From: Methylobacterium radiodurans
Lineage (GTDB): Bacteria > Pseudomonadota > Alphaproteobacteria > Rhizobiales > Beijerinckiaceae
Direction: 5' to 3'
Assembly (NCBI RefSeq): GCF_003173735.1
Contig: NZ_CP029551.1
Span: 3,911,501 to 3,975,500 of the forward strand
DNA: 64,000 nt
Of the stretch, positions 8,769 through 16,659 are shown piece by piece. The notes beneath the pieces were generated by a model. That model was not told the DNA's origin. It did no database searches and saw only the letters and a list, made by a program, of their open reading frames with translations. Both the position numbers and the translations under genes were made by a program. Position 1 is the stretch's first letter. Each line of letters starts with the position of its first letter.

Positions 8769-9920
8769 CTACGCCGCCAGCACCCGCAGCACGCCCTCGC
8801 CGCGGCGGTGGCCGACCGCCGTGATGGCGACCTCCCGCAGCCCGCGCTCCGCCACCAGGGCGGTGGCCAGCGCCGCGCCGAAGGGCGCCGCGACCTCGAG
8901 TCCATGGCCGATGAGGTCGCCGAGCGCGTGGACCGGGATATCCGGCGCGAGGCGGGCGAGCGCCTCCGCCTCCTCGGCTGTCACCGGGGCGACGCCGGTG
9001 GCGCCCGAGACCACCGCCTCCGGGCCCGCGAACCCGGCCGCAGACCAGAGGCCGGCGAGGCTCGTTCCCGCCCGGCCCGGCTCGCGCCGGGTCAGGTCGC
9101 TCGCCACCGGCGCGAGCCGGGCGAGAGCCCGCGCGCCGCGGGCCGAAGCGCTCTCGGCGGATTCGAGCAGCAGGAAGGCCGCGCAACTGCCCAGCACGAA
9201 GCCCGGTGCGTCCGCGCGATCGAAGACCGGCGCGTAGGCGCCGCGGCGCAGGTAGCCGCCCATCTCGTGGATCACCAGCACGTCGGGCCGCTCGGCGTTG
9301 TAGGAGCCGCCGACCAGCACCGCGTCGATCTGGCCGGAGGCCACCCGCGCGGCGCCGATCCGCAGCGCGTCGACGCCCGCGGATTCCTCGCCCATGAAGG
9401 TGCGCGACGCCCCCGTGACCCCGTGCACGATGGCGATGTTGCCGGCGAGCAGGTTCGAGAGCTGGGCCAGGAACAGGGTCGGGCGCAGGTCGTTCTGCAG
9501 CCGCTCGTTGAGGTAGGCGCCCGGGTCGGCCGCGTCGCGCAGGCCGGTGAGGATCGCCCCGTCGACCGCGTAGTCGCGCTCGCCGCCGCCCGCCGCGACC
9601 ACGAGGTGCAGGCCCTGCTTGAAGGCGGCGTCGTCCCGCACGCCCGCCGCGTCGAGGGCGAGGCCCGCCGCGTAGACGCCGAGGCGCTGCCACGCCTCCA
9701 TCTGGCGCTGGTCGGATTTCTTCGGGATCTGCCCGTCCCAGGCGATGGCGGGCGCCGGGTGGACCGCGTAGGGCGCGAAGCGCTCCGTGTCGGTGGCGGG
9801 CGCGGTGCCGGATTCGAGCGCGGCGAGATGGGCGGCCACGCCCTCGCCCCGGCAGGACACCAGGCCGAGGCCGGTGACGACGACGTCGCGGGTCTGCTGG
9901 CAGGTCTTCTGGCGGGTCAT
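8769..9920 (-). CDS. fabF2XL: beta-ketoacyl-ACP synthase-like protein of lipid A VLCFA locus, catalytic Cys absent
   Basis: A 383-residue thiolase-fold protein (VVVTGLGLVSCRGEG start, HALGDLIGHG near the end). It lies third in a leftward acpXL-fabZXL-fabF2XL order, which is the known rhizobial locus for the 27-hydroxyoctacosanoate chain of lipid A. Where active KASs have TAC(A/S), this protein reads SRTFMGEES, with Phe175 at the Cys position. The first active-site His motif (NAHGT) is replaced by SGATGVAP, and the Lys of the KSxTGH motif is missing. Only the final GH is kept. It should therefore be a non-condensing partner, like the chain-length factor of type II PKSs, and would need an active KAS from elsewhere. 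Overlaps fabZXL by 4 bases. Confidence 0.83.
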   Translation of the reverse strand: MTRQKTCQQTRDVVVTGLGLVSCRGEGVAAHLAALESGTAPATDTERFAPYAVHPAPAIAWDGQIPKKSDQRQMEAWQRLGVYAAGLALDAAGVRDDAAFKQGLHLVVAAGGGERDYAVDGAILTGLRDAADPGAYLNERLQNDLRPTLFLAQLSNLLAGNIAIVHGVTGASRTFMGEESAGVDALRIGAARVASGQIDAVLVGGSYNAERPDVLVIHEMGGYLRRGAYAPVFDRADAPGFVLGSCAAFLLLESAESASARGARALARLAPVASDLTRREPGRAGTSLAGLWSAAGFAGPEAVVSGATGVAPVTAEEAEALARLAPDIPVHALGDLIGHGLEVAAPFGAALATALVAERGLREVAITAVGHRRGEGVLRVLAA

Positions 9921-10396
9921 GCGCTGGCTTCGCTCGATCCGGTCGCCTCGGTCAGGCCGATCTCGCGTGCCCGTGCGCGCATCAGCCCGTCGAGCTCCGC
10001 GGGAAACGGCATGGTGCGGAAGCGCAGCTCCGCGTCGGCGAGCGCCTTGTCCCCGTGCCGGATCGCGGCCTTCGTCACCGCGTAGCCCGAGCCGTCGTGG
10101 ACGAGGCTCGCCGTGACGGTCAGCTCCGCGCCCGGCCCCACGAAGGAGCGGAAGCGCGCCTTGTCGACCGCCATCAGGAACGGCATCAGCGCGAAGTCGA
10201 GATGGGCCAGCACGAGATATCCCGAGGCCTGCGCCATGGTCTCGGTGAGGAGCACGCCCGGCACCAGGGGGTAGCCCGGGAAGTGCCCCTCGAAGACGGG
10301 GCTCGCCTCCGGCACCCGCGCCAGCGCCTCGATCCGCCCCGCCGCCCGGTCGAGTAGCCGTACGGAATCGATCATCTCGAAATATTCGAGGCGCAT
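9917..10396 (-). CDS. fabZXL: 3-hydroxyacyl-ACP dehydratase for lipid A VLCFA
   Basis: A 159-residue hotdog-fold FabZ family protein that dehydrates 3-hydroxyacyl-ACP, here presumably on AcpXL. The signature FEGHFPGYPLVPGVLLTE carries the catalytic His38 and Glu52. It lies between acpXL (35 bases upstream) and fabF2XL (4-base overlap), so it belongs to the VLCFA operon and not to housekeeping fatty acid synthesis. The C-terminal tail after FRTMPFP is a non-conserved extension. Confidence 0.88.
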   Translation of the reverse strand: MRLEYFEMIDSVRLLDRAAGRIEALARVPEASPVFEGHFPGYPLVPGVLLTETMAQASGYLVLAHLDFALMPFLMAVDKARFRSFVGPGAELTVTASLVHDGSGYAVTKAAIRHGDKALADAELRFRTMPFPAELDGLMRARAREIGLTEATGSSEASA

Positions 10397-10431
10397 GGCG
10401 GTCTATTCGCTGCGAGTCGGGCCTTGCCGGG

Positions 10432-10740
10432 TCAGGCCTTGGCGGCCTTCTCGGCCACCAGGGCGTCGATGCGGGCGCAGAGGTTCTTCAGCACGAAGTA
10501 TTCCTCGGCCGGGACCTTGCCCTCGTTGACCTCCTGGGTCCAGCGCTCCAGCGGCAGCTTGATCCCGAAGGCCTTGTCGACCGCGAAGGCGATGTCGAGG
10601 AAGGCGAGGCTGTCGATGCCGAGATCGTCGATGGCGTGGCTCTCGGGCGTGATCTTCTCGCGCGGGATGTCTGCGGTCTCGGCGATGATGTCGGCCACGC
10701 GCTCGAAGGTGGCCGTGCTGCCGTTCTGGGGCTCAGACAT
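10432..10740 (-). CDS. acpXL: acyl carrier protein AcpXL
   Basis: Specialised acyl carrier protein for the C28 acyl chain of rhizobial-type lipid A. It has 102 residues with the phosphopantetheine Ser44 in [11 protein letters not shown]. The long C-terminal half ([31 protein letters not shown]) is characteristic of AcpXL and absent from normal AcpP. First gene of a leftward operon with fabZXL and fabF2XL. The usual fabF1XL, adhXL and lpxXL genes do not follow here. Confidence 0.93.
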   Translation of the reverse strand: MSEPQNGSTATFERVADIIAETADIPREKITPESHAIDDLGIDSLAFLDIAFAVDKAFGIKLPLERWTQEVNEGKVPAEEYFVLKNLCARIDALVAEKAAKA

Positions 10741-11027
10741 GCGTTCTCGCCGGTTCCGTCAGGTGTTCTGCAGCGCGCGGCCTCGCGGGATCGGTGGGCG
10801 ACGCCGCCCCCGCGCTCGTCCCCGCCTGCCAAGCCAACGCGTCGCGGGGCCGCGCCCGGGCCCCTTCGGATGGGCGCGACCTCTACACGAGGGGTTCCGG
10901 AGGGGCAACCGTGTCGGTTTCGTGAAGACTCCGCAGGATCTTTCGAGGCTCTTCCGGCCGCGCGAGCCATGCCGGGACCGGTGTCCCGTCCTAGATCCCG
11001 AGCGCGTAGCGTGCGGAGGGATGTGCG

Positions 11028-12164
11028 ATGGATTCGAAGCTGGTCGCCCGGCCCGGGCCGGGGTCCGTCGCGCGCGATCCGGGTGACGATCCCGGTGCCG
11101 CCGCGCCGACGCGCAGCCCCCGCGCCCAGGGGATCGCCCGCACCGCCCTCGTCCTGGTACTCGCCGGCCTCGGCCTCTGGATCCTGCACGGTTTCCTGCC
11201 GGCGCTCGCCTGGGCGGTCGTTCTGGTGATCGCGCTCGGCCCCCTCTACGACCGCGCCGAGCGCCGCCTGCCCCGCGACCGGCACAACCTCTTGCTGCCG
11301 GGCCTCGCCACGCTCCTCGTCGCCTTGGTCATCCTCGGGCCGCTGGTGATCCTCGGCATCGAGGCGGCGCGCGAGGCTCACGACGTGCTGGATTTCGTCC
11401 GCTCCGCCGAGCGGACGGGCATCCCGGCGCCCGAGTTCCTGAACCACCTGCCCTTCGGCGCCGCCCAGGCCTCGGCCTGGTGGGGCCGGACCTTCGGGCA
11501 TCCGGAAGCGGCCTCCGACCTGCTGCACCGCCTCGACAACGGCCGGGTGCTCGGCGTCTCGCGCAATCTGGGGCGCGAGGTGGTGCACCGCGCGGTGCTG
11601 TTCGGCTTCAGCCTGCTCGCCCTGTTCTTCCTGTTCCGGGACCGCGACGCGGTGCGCGACCAGGCGCTCGCCGCCTGCAACCGCCTGTTCGGCCCGCACG
11701 GCGAGCGGGTCGCCCGGCAGATGGTGGCCTCGGTGCACGGCACGGTGGACGGGCTCGTGCTGGTGGGCCTCGGCGAGGGCGTGCTGCTCGGACTCGTCTA
11801 TCACTTCGCGGGCGTGCCGCACCCGGTGCTGCTCGGCGCGCTGACGGCGATCGCCGCGATGATCCCGTTCGGGGCGCCCGTCGCCTTCGGGCTGGCGGCC
11901 GTGCTGCTGCTCGCCCAGGGCCAGACCGTGCCGGCCCTCGTCGTGGTCGCCTCGGGCTTCGTCGTCACCTTCGTGGCCGACCACTTCGTGCGCCCGGTCC
12001 TCATCGGCGGCACCACGCAGCTGCCCTTCCTCTGGGTGCTCCTCGGGATCCTGGGCGGCGTCGAGACCTTCGGCCTGCTCGGCCTGTTCCTCGGGCCGGC
12101 CGTGATGGCGGCCCTGGTGCTGCTGTGGCGGGACTTCACCGGCGGTGCTGAGCGGGCGGGCTGA
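11028..12164 (+). CDS. AI-2E family transporter
   Basis: A 378-residue PerM/YdiK-type inner membrane protein. About eight hydrophobic helices are visible, with the family's amphipathic loop between the N-terminal pair and the C-terminal bundle. Signature blocks are LPALAWAVVLVIALGPLYD, a FLFRDRD turn near the middle, GEGVLLGLVYHFAGVPHPVLLG, and DHFVRPVLIGGTTQLPF. Family members are variously implicated in autoinducer-2 export or Na+/H+ exchange; the substrate cannot be told here. The first 35 residues are polar and Pro-rich. It ends 29 bases from the convergent L,D-transpeptidase gene. Confidence 0.85.
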   Translation: MDSKLVARPGPGSVARDPGDDPGAAAPTRSPRAQGIARTALVLVLAGLGLWILHGFLPALAWAVVLVIALGPLYDRAERRLPRDRHNLLLPGLATLLVALVILGPLVILGIEAAREAHDVLDFVRSAERTGIPAPEFLNHLPFGAAQASAWWGRTFGHPEAASDLLHRLDNGRVLGVSRNLGREVVHRAVLFGFSLLALFFLFRDRDAVRDQALAACNRLFGPHGERVARQMVASVHGTVDGLVLVGLGEGVLLGLVYHFAGVPHPVLLGALTAIAAMIPFGAPVAFGLAAVLLLAQGQTVPALVVVASGFVVTFVADHFVRPVLIGGTTQLPFLWVLLGILGGVETFGLLGLFLGPAVMAALVLLWRDFTGGAERAG

Positions 12165-12176
12165 GAGCCGCCCGCC
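12153..12176. terminator. stem-loop between convergent genes
   Basis: GCGGGCGG (12153-12160) pairs with CCGCCCGC (12169-12176), with further pairing possible in the loop. It overlaps the stop of the AI-2E gene and lies before the convergent L,D-transpeptidase stop. No T-tract, so it is a candidate only. Confidence 0.4.
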
Positions 12177-12192
12177 CCTCGCGCCCGGACCC

Positions 12193-12846
12193 TCACACCC
12201 GATACTTGCCGTTGCGCTTGACCAGCACCCGCGTGCCCACCGGCACCCGCTCGTAGAGGTCGGCGATGTCCTCGTTGAGCATGCGCACGCAGCCCGAGGA
12301 CATCTGCTCGCCGATGCTCCAGGGCTCGTTGGTGCCGTGCAGGCGGAACAGCGTGTCGCGGTTGCCCTGGTAGAGGTAGAGCGCGCGCGCGCCCAGCGGG
12401 TTGTCCACGCCGCCCTTGAGCGTGCGCGGCAGGTCGGGGTTGAGCGAGACCATCGTGGTGGTCGGGCTCCAGTCGGGCCAGACGCCCTTGCGGCCGACGC
12501 GGGCCTCGCCCTTCCACGAGAAGCCGAGCTTGCCCACGCCGATGCCGTACCGGATCGCCGTGCCCTCGGCCTGGACCAGGGTGAGCTGACGGTTGTCGAT
12601 GTCGACCACGATGGTGCCGGGCGCCTCGAGACCGGTGTAGCGCACCACCTGGCGGCGGTATTTCGGGTCGAGCCGGTCGGTATCGACCAGCGGGATGTCG
12701 TGCGGCTTGTCGGGCTTGGTACCGACGTACCACGCGGCTTCCTCGTCGGTCGCGGCGAGCTGCGCGGGGCCGCGGCTCTGGCAGGCGGCGAGCGGCGCGA
12801 CCGCGAGGGCGGCCAGCAGGGTCCGGCGGGCGAGCATGGGTTTCAC
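12193..12846 (-). CDS. L,D-transpeptidase, lipoprotein (YkuD domain)
   Basis: A 217-residue periplasmic enzyme that forms 3-3 peptidoglycan crosslinks or anchors proteins to peptidoglycan. The N-terminus has a lipoprotein signal with lipobox LAAC (Cys22). The YkuD catalytic signature is complete: LHGTNEPWSIGEQMSSGCVR, with His, Ser and the nucleophilic Cys. The GTIVVDIDNRQLTLV strand opens the catalytic domain. Monocistronic, with a 172-bp divergent region shared with the VOC gene. Confidence 0.92.
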   Translation of the reverse strand: MKPMLARRTLLAALAVAPLAACQSRGPAQLAATDEEAAWYVGTKPDKPHDIPLVDTDRLDPKYRRQVVRYTGLEAPGTIVVDIDNRQLTLVQAEGTAIRYGIGVGKLGFSWKGEARVGRKGVWPDWSPTTTMVSLNPDLPRTLKGGVDNPLGARALYLYQGNRDTLFRLHGTNEPWSIGEQMSSGCVRMLNEDIADLYERVPVGTRVLVKRNGKYRV

Positions 12847-13018
12847 CTTGCGAGCTTCGTCGTGGACGACCTGCCTAGCCCCTCAGGCCGGCCCGGGATG
12901 TAGCTTTTGCGCCGCACGCGGACGTGAAGCGCCCGCCGAGACGAGCGCCTCCCGGGGCCGAGGACTGATCCCGCAGAACGCCCTATCTCGTCCGCGAGAC
13001 CTGTGCCGGAGTCCACCG

Positions 13019-13489
13019 ATGCCCACGACCGAGACCCTTCCGGAGGGCATTTTGCCCCAGACCGAGGGCGAGCCGGCTTCCGCTGGCCCCGAGATCCCGA
13101 CCCGGCCGGCGATTCATCTCGACCATTGCGTGATCCACGTCACGGACTGGGCACGCGCCACCGCCTTCTACCGCGACGTCATGGGGGCCGAGGTGATCGA
13201 GCGGGGGGCCGGCTTCGCCTACCGCTTCGGCGGGGTGCAGCTGAACTGCCACGGGCCGGGCGTGGTGGCCGAGCCACTCGCCGAGAAGCCGGTCCTGCCC
13301 GGCAACAGCGACCTCTGCTTCCGCTGGCCGGGCACGCTGGAGGAGGCGATGGCCCATCTCCACCGCCACGGCGTGGTCGTCGAGCGCGGTCCCGTCGAGC
13401 GCAGCGGCGCCGCTGGGCCCGGCATCAGCGTCTACTTCCGGGATCCGGACGGGTCGCTGATGGAGTTCATCACCTACCCGCCGGCCTGA
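13019..13489 (+). CDS. VOC (glyoxalase/bleomycin resistance) superfamily protein
   Basis: A 156-residue single VOC domain after a 35-residue polar leader. It shows the first metal-ligand position in LDHCVIHVTDWARATAFY, an internal YRFGGVQLNCHGPG strand, and the C-terminal YFRDPDGSLMEFITYP with the Glu ligand. Such proteins act as lyases, isomerases or dioxygenases with a divalent metal. The substrate is not predictable. The ATG at 13019 was chosen because upstream sequence is part of the divergent promoter region. Confidence 0.82.
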   Translation: MPTTETLPEGILPQTEGEPASAGPEIPTRPAIHLDHCVIHVTDWARATAFYRDVMGAEVIERGAGFAYRFGGVQLNCHGPGVVAEPLAEKPVLPGNSDLCFRWPGTLEEAMAHLHRHGVVVERGPVERSGAAGPGISVYFRDPDGSLMEFITYPPA

Positions 13490-13503
13490 GGCCCCAGGCC
13501 GGC
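13480..13503. terminator. bidirectional terminator hairpin
   Basis: GCCGGCCTG (13480-13488) pairs perfectly with CAGGCCGGC (13495-13503) around a 6-base loop. It lies exactly across the stops of the convergent VOC gene and fliO. No T-tract, but the position is that of a shared terminator. Confidence 0.55.
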
Positions 13504-14831
13504 TACCGCTTGTCCAGCGGGCGGCCCAGCAGGCGGGCGAACTCGGCCTCGATCTCCTCGACCGAGAACGGGTTCGGCGCGGACGCGGGCTTGGTGGCCG
13601 GCTTCGCGGTCGGCTCGGCCGCGGGCGCCGCGGCAGGAGCCGCGGAGGCGGGCGGCGTCGGCGCGGGCGGGGTGGGCGTCGGCACGGCGGGGTGCGGAAC
13701 GGGCGCCGCCATCGCGGCGGCCATCGGATCGACCGCCGGACCGGGCCGCGGGCCTTGCGGCTCCGGGACCTGCGATTGCGGGGCCTGGGGCTGCGGGACC
13801 TGGGATTGGGAGACCTGGGGCTGCGGGACCTGAGCCTGCTGAGCCGCCGGTTGCGGCGCGGGGCCCGCGGGCGGCGGCGTCACGGCGGAGGATGGCCGGC
13901 TCAGCGCTTCCTGAAGTTGGCGCGCCATGTCGGAGAGGATCACCGGATCGACGGAGCGGCGCGGCGGTCCCGACGGGGCGGCCGGGGGCTCGGCCGGAGC
14001 CTCGGAGGCGGGTGCCGGGGCGGCTGCCGGCGAACTGGCCGGCGGACTGGCCAGGGGCGGCGCGGTCCGGCGCAGGAGGCGCCGGGCGGGCCCCTCCTTG
14101 GTCGCCTCTTTCGGGGCCTCCCTGGCAGGCGCTTCGACCGGCCCGCTCCCGGCGGGCGCCTCCGCCGCGACCGGCCGCTCCTGTGCCGCGTCGCGGGCCG
14201 GGACCTGCGGGGTCGGCGCCGTCACTTCAGGCCGGGCCGGCGGCATCGGGGCGGTCTCGCCGCCGGCATCGGGCCCGAGGGCGGCGGCGTCGAGCGGGTG
14301 GGTCACCGGCGGGGCGGCGTTCGAGCGCGGCACGGCCGGCGGCACCACCACCGGCATCTCGAAGCGCGGCTCGAAGGCGGGCTCGGGCCGGCGCGCGGTC
14401 AGGCCGGCAAGTGGGCCCGGGAGCGGTCCAGGCGGCTCGAGAGCGTCCTCGGACGGTTCAGGCAGGGCGTCGGGCTCGGGCAGGGTCTCGGGCAGCGGCT
14501 CGGGCCGCAGGGACGGCTCGCCGAACGCGCGCCCGCGCTGGATGTTGCGCTCGATCACCACGTCGTTCGGCCCGCCCACGAGGAGCAGGTGTTCCACGTT
14601 GTCCCGCCGCAGCAGGATGAGCTGGCGCTGCCGGTCGAGCTCGTACACGTCGACGATGCCGAGCCGCGGCTGGCGCCCGCGCTGGTTGCTCCGGCCCGGC
14701 GCGGCGAGCCCGCCCCCGGTGAGTCGGCGCAGCACCAGCACGATCACCGCCAGGACCGCGAAGATCACGGCGAAGATGCTGACGTACTGGATGATCGGGG
14801 AGCCCTCGGAGCCGAACACGGACTGCAACAA
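13503..14831 (-). CDS. fliO: FliO-like flagellar biosynthesis protein with long Pro/Ala/Gln-rich tail
   Basis: A 442-residue protein. The first about 100 residues match FliO: one transmembrane helix (YVSIFAVIFAVLAVIVLVLRR), then RLGIVDVYELDRQRQLILLRRDNVEHLLLVGG, a basic beta-rich cytoplasmic domain. Residues about 105-415 are low-complexity Pro/Ala/Glu/Gln with QVPQPQ-type repeats. A short helical motif (SVEEIEAEFARLLGRP) closes the protein. FliO assists FliP assembly in the export gate. Start is TTG (14831, or the adjacent TTG at 14828), so the exact N-terminus is uncertain. It is divergent from flgB across two CtrA boxes. Confidence 0.8.
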   Translation of the reverse strand: MLQSVFGSEGSPIIQYVSIFAVIFAVLAVIVLVLRRLTGGGLAAPGRSNQRGRQPRLGIVDVYELDRQRQLILLRRDNVEHLLLVGGPNDVVIERNIQRGRAFGEPSLRPEPLPETLPEPDALPEPSEDALEPPGPLPGPLAGLTARRPEPAFEPRFEMPVVVPPAVPRSNAAPPVTHPLDAAALGPDAGGETAPMPPARPEVTAPTPQVPARDAAQERPVAAEAPAGSGPVEAPAREAPKEATKEGPARRLLRRTAPPLASPPASSPAAAPAPASEAPAEPPAAPSGPPRRSVDPVILSDMARQLQEALSRPSSAVTPPPAGPAPQPAAQQAQVPQPQVSQSQVPQPQAPQSQVPEPQGPRPGPAVDPMAAAMAAPVPHPAVPTPTPPAPTPPASAAPAAAPAAEPTAKPATKPASAPNPFSVEEIEAEFARLLGRPLDKR

Positions 14832-14921
14832 GGCTTCGCACTCTCGTTCTGGGCCCGCGCGGCCTCAACGCAACATCGCTGCGCAGTTTAGCATGTGGAC
14901 GGGTGCGGCGTGCAATCGCAC

Positions 14922-14937
14922 TTAAACTTTCGTTAAC
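14922..14937. promoter_or_regulatory. CtrA binding site 1
   Basis: TTAA-ACTTTCG-TTAAC, a perfect match to the alphaproteobacterial CtrA full site TTAA-N7-TTAAC, in the fliO/flgB divergent region. TTAA is rare in DNA this GC-rich, which makes a chance match unlikely. CtrA is the known master regulator of flagellar genes in this class. Confidence 0.82.
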
Positions 14938-14975
14938 AGCTTCCCCCGCCGGGCCGGCGGGGCAGGCTGGACGGC

Positions 14976-14991
14976 TTAACCGACCGTTAAC
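14976..14991. promoter_or_regulatory. CtrA binding site 2
   Basis: TTAA-CCGACCG-TTAAC, a second perfect CtrA full site 54 bases from the first and about 62 bases before the flgB GTG. The two sites could serve the divergent fliO and flgB promoters respectively. Confidence 0.82.
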
Positions 14992-15052
14992 CATGGACCC
15001 GGCAGATTCTGCCGGTCGGAAGTTTCGTCCGACCCCGCTGGAGGCGAGGCCC

Positions 15053-15454
15053 GTGGCCGTCACCGACCTGCCGCTGCTCGCCATGCTGCGCTCCCGGATG
15101 CAGTGGCAGCAGGCGCGCCAGACCCTCATCGCCGAGAACGTCGCCAACGCCGACATGCCGGGATTCCGCCCGCGCGACCTCACGGCGCTCCGCTTCGACC
15201 CGGCGACCGGCAAGCCCGCGGCCTCCGGTACCCTCGCACTGACGCAGGCGGGCCACATGGCGCCCGCCGGGGCCGCCGGCCCGGGCGCCGACCCGCGCAA
15301 GACCAAGAGCTTCGAGGTCCGCCCGAGCGGCAACGCGGTGAACCTGGAGGAGGAGATGATGAAGGCCGGCGACAACCAGTCGGACTATCAGCTCGCCGCC
15401 TCGATGTACCAGAAGAGCCTCGACACCCTGAAGATCGCCATCGGCAAGCGCTGA
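15053..15454 (+). CDS. flgB: flagellar basal-body rod protein FlgB
   Basis: Proximal rod subunit of the flagellum, 133 residues from the GTG at 15053, which is preceded by a GAGGCGAGG ribosome site. The N-terminal rod motif is clear: MLRSRMQWQQARQTLIAENVANADMPG (helix plus the ANxxTPG-like turn). The C-terminal helix is YQLAASMYQKSLDTLKIAIGKR. An in-frame ATG at 14993 exists, but it falls within the second CtrA box and lacks a ribosome site. First gene of a rightward flagellar operon. Confidence 0.93.
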   Translation: MAVTDLPLLAMLRSRMQWQQARQTLIAENVANADMPGFRPRDLTALRFDPATGKPAASGTLALTQAGHMAPAGAAGPGADPRKTKSFEVRPSGNAVNLEEEMMKAGDNQSDYQLAASMYQKSLDTLKIAIGKR

Positions 15455-15485
15455 GGCCCCGGACAATCCCTGAGGAGCCGCCGCC

Positions 15486-15893
15486 GTGGATTTCTCGAAA
15501 TCGCTCACCATCGCCGCCTCGGGCCTCAAGGCCCAGTCCGGCCGCATGCGCATCATCGCGGAGAACATCGCCAACGCGGATTCGGCGCCCCAGAGCCCGA
15601 CCGCCGAGCCCTACCGGCGCAAGATCCCGACCTTCACGAGCCATCTCGACCGCGACACCGGCGCGAGCCTCGTCGAGACCGGCCGGGTCCGCCGCGACCA
15701 GACCGCCTTCCGCACCAAGTACGATCCCGGCAACCCGGCCGCCGACGAGAAGGGAGCTGTGCGCATGCCCAACGTCAACGCGCTGATCGAGAACATGGAC
15801 ATGCGCGAGGCCCAGCGCTCCTACGAGGCCAACCTCAACATGGTCACGGCGACCCGCCGGATGATCTCCCGAACCCTCGAGATCCTGAAGTAG
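15486..15893 (+). CDS. flgC: flagellar basal-body rod protein FlgC
   Basis: Proximal rod subunit, 135 residues from a GTG at 15486 preceded by TGAGGAG. It has the rod N-terminal block (SLTIAASGLKAQSGRMRIIAENIANADS) and the FlgC C-terminal block (MPNVNALIENMDMREAQRSYEANLN, then the final helix). Lies 31 bases after flgB and 7 bases before fliE. Confidence 0.95.
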   Translation: MDFSKSLTIAASGLKAQSGRMRIIAENIANADSAPQSPTAEPYRRKIPTFTSHLDRDTGASLVETGRVRRDQTAFRTKYDPGNPAADEKGAVRMPNVNALIENMDMREAQRSYEANLNMVTATRRMISRTLEILK

Positions 15894-15900
15894 GCGGGCC

Positions 15901-16215
15901 ATGGCGAGCAGCAACTTCGCGGCCGGCGCCTACGCGGCGGTCCAGGGCATCGGCACCGGCCGCCCGGCACCGAAGATCGGGCCCGTCTCGGGCACCGGCA
16001 CCGACTTCACCCAGCTCCTCGGCCAGGCCATCGATTCGGTGGGCGCCGCCGGCCAACGGGCCGACGCGCAGGCGATGTCGGTGGCCGCCGGCAAGGCCAA
16101 CGTCGTCGACGTCGTCACCGCGGTCGCCGAGAGCGAGACCGCCCTGCAGACCATGGTCGCGGTGCGCGACCGCATGATCTCCGCCTACGAGGAAATCATG
16201 CGCATGCAGATCTGA
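15901..16215 (+). CDS. fliE: flagellar hook-basal body protein FliE
   Basis: Links the MS ring to the rod and is needed for export-gate function. 104 residues, with a variable N-terminus and the conserved FliE core: DFTQLLGQAIDSVGAAGQRAD, then VVDVVTAVAESETALQTMVAVRDRMISAYEEIMRM. ATG immediately after flgC (7-base gap), so cotranscribed. Confidence 0.95.
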   Translation: MASSNFAAGAYAAVQGIGTGRPAPKIGPVSGTGTDFTQLLGQAIDSVGAAGQRADAQAMSVAAGKANVVDVVTAVAESETALQTMVAVRDRMISAYEEIMRMQI

Positions 16216-16266
16216 GTCCTTTCGGACCTTCCGCGCCCGTCCCGTCGCCGCATCCCCTCCGAATCC

Positions 16267-16533
16267 ATGACCGGCCTCGCCATCCTCGACGTCGCCCGCG
16301 ACGGCATCTTCGTCTTCCTGAAGATGGCCGGGCCCCTGATGCTGGTGGCGCTCGTCGTCGGCCTTTTGGTCTCGCTCGTCCAGGCGCTCACTCAGATCCA
16401 GGAGCAGACCCTGATCTACGTGCCCAAGATCGTGGCGGTCTTCGCGGTGCTCCTCCTGATGCTGCCCTTCATGGGCGACGCCATGGCCGGCTACATGACC
16501 CGCATCGCCGCCCGCATCGCGGCCGGCGGATGA
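16267..16533 (+). CDS. fliQ: flagellar export gate protein FliQ
   Basis: Small type III export gate subunit of 88 residues with two transmembrane helices: LMLVALVVGLLVSLVQALTQ and VAVFAVLLLMLPFMGDAMAG. The family motif QIQEQTLIYVPK lies between them. Follows fliE by 51 bases in the same operon. Confidence 0.95.
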   Translation: MTGLAILDVARDGIFVFLKMAGPLMLVALVVGLLVSLVQALTQIQEQTLIYVPKIVAVFAVLLLMLPFMGDAMAGYMTRIAARIAAGG

Positions 16534-16659
16534 TGGCCTCCGCTGCCGGCTCCGGGACCCGATGGGTTCGTCCCCGCGGGTCCCGCCCGCGCGACGGCGC
16601 GGCGGGCGTCCACCGGACCTCCGGGGTCGCAACCCCGGAGACCTGCTATAGAACCACGC

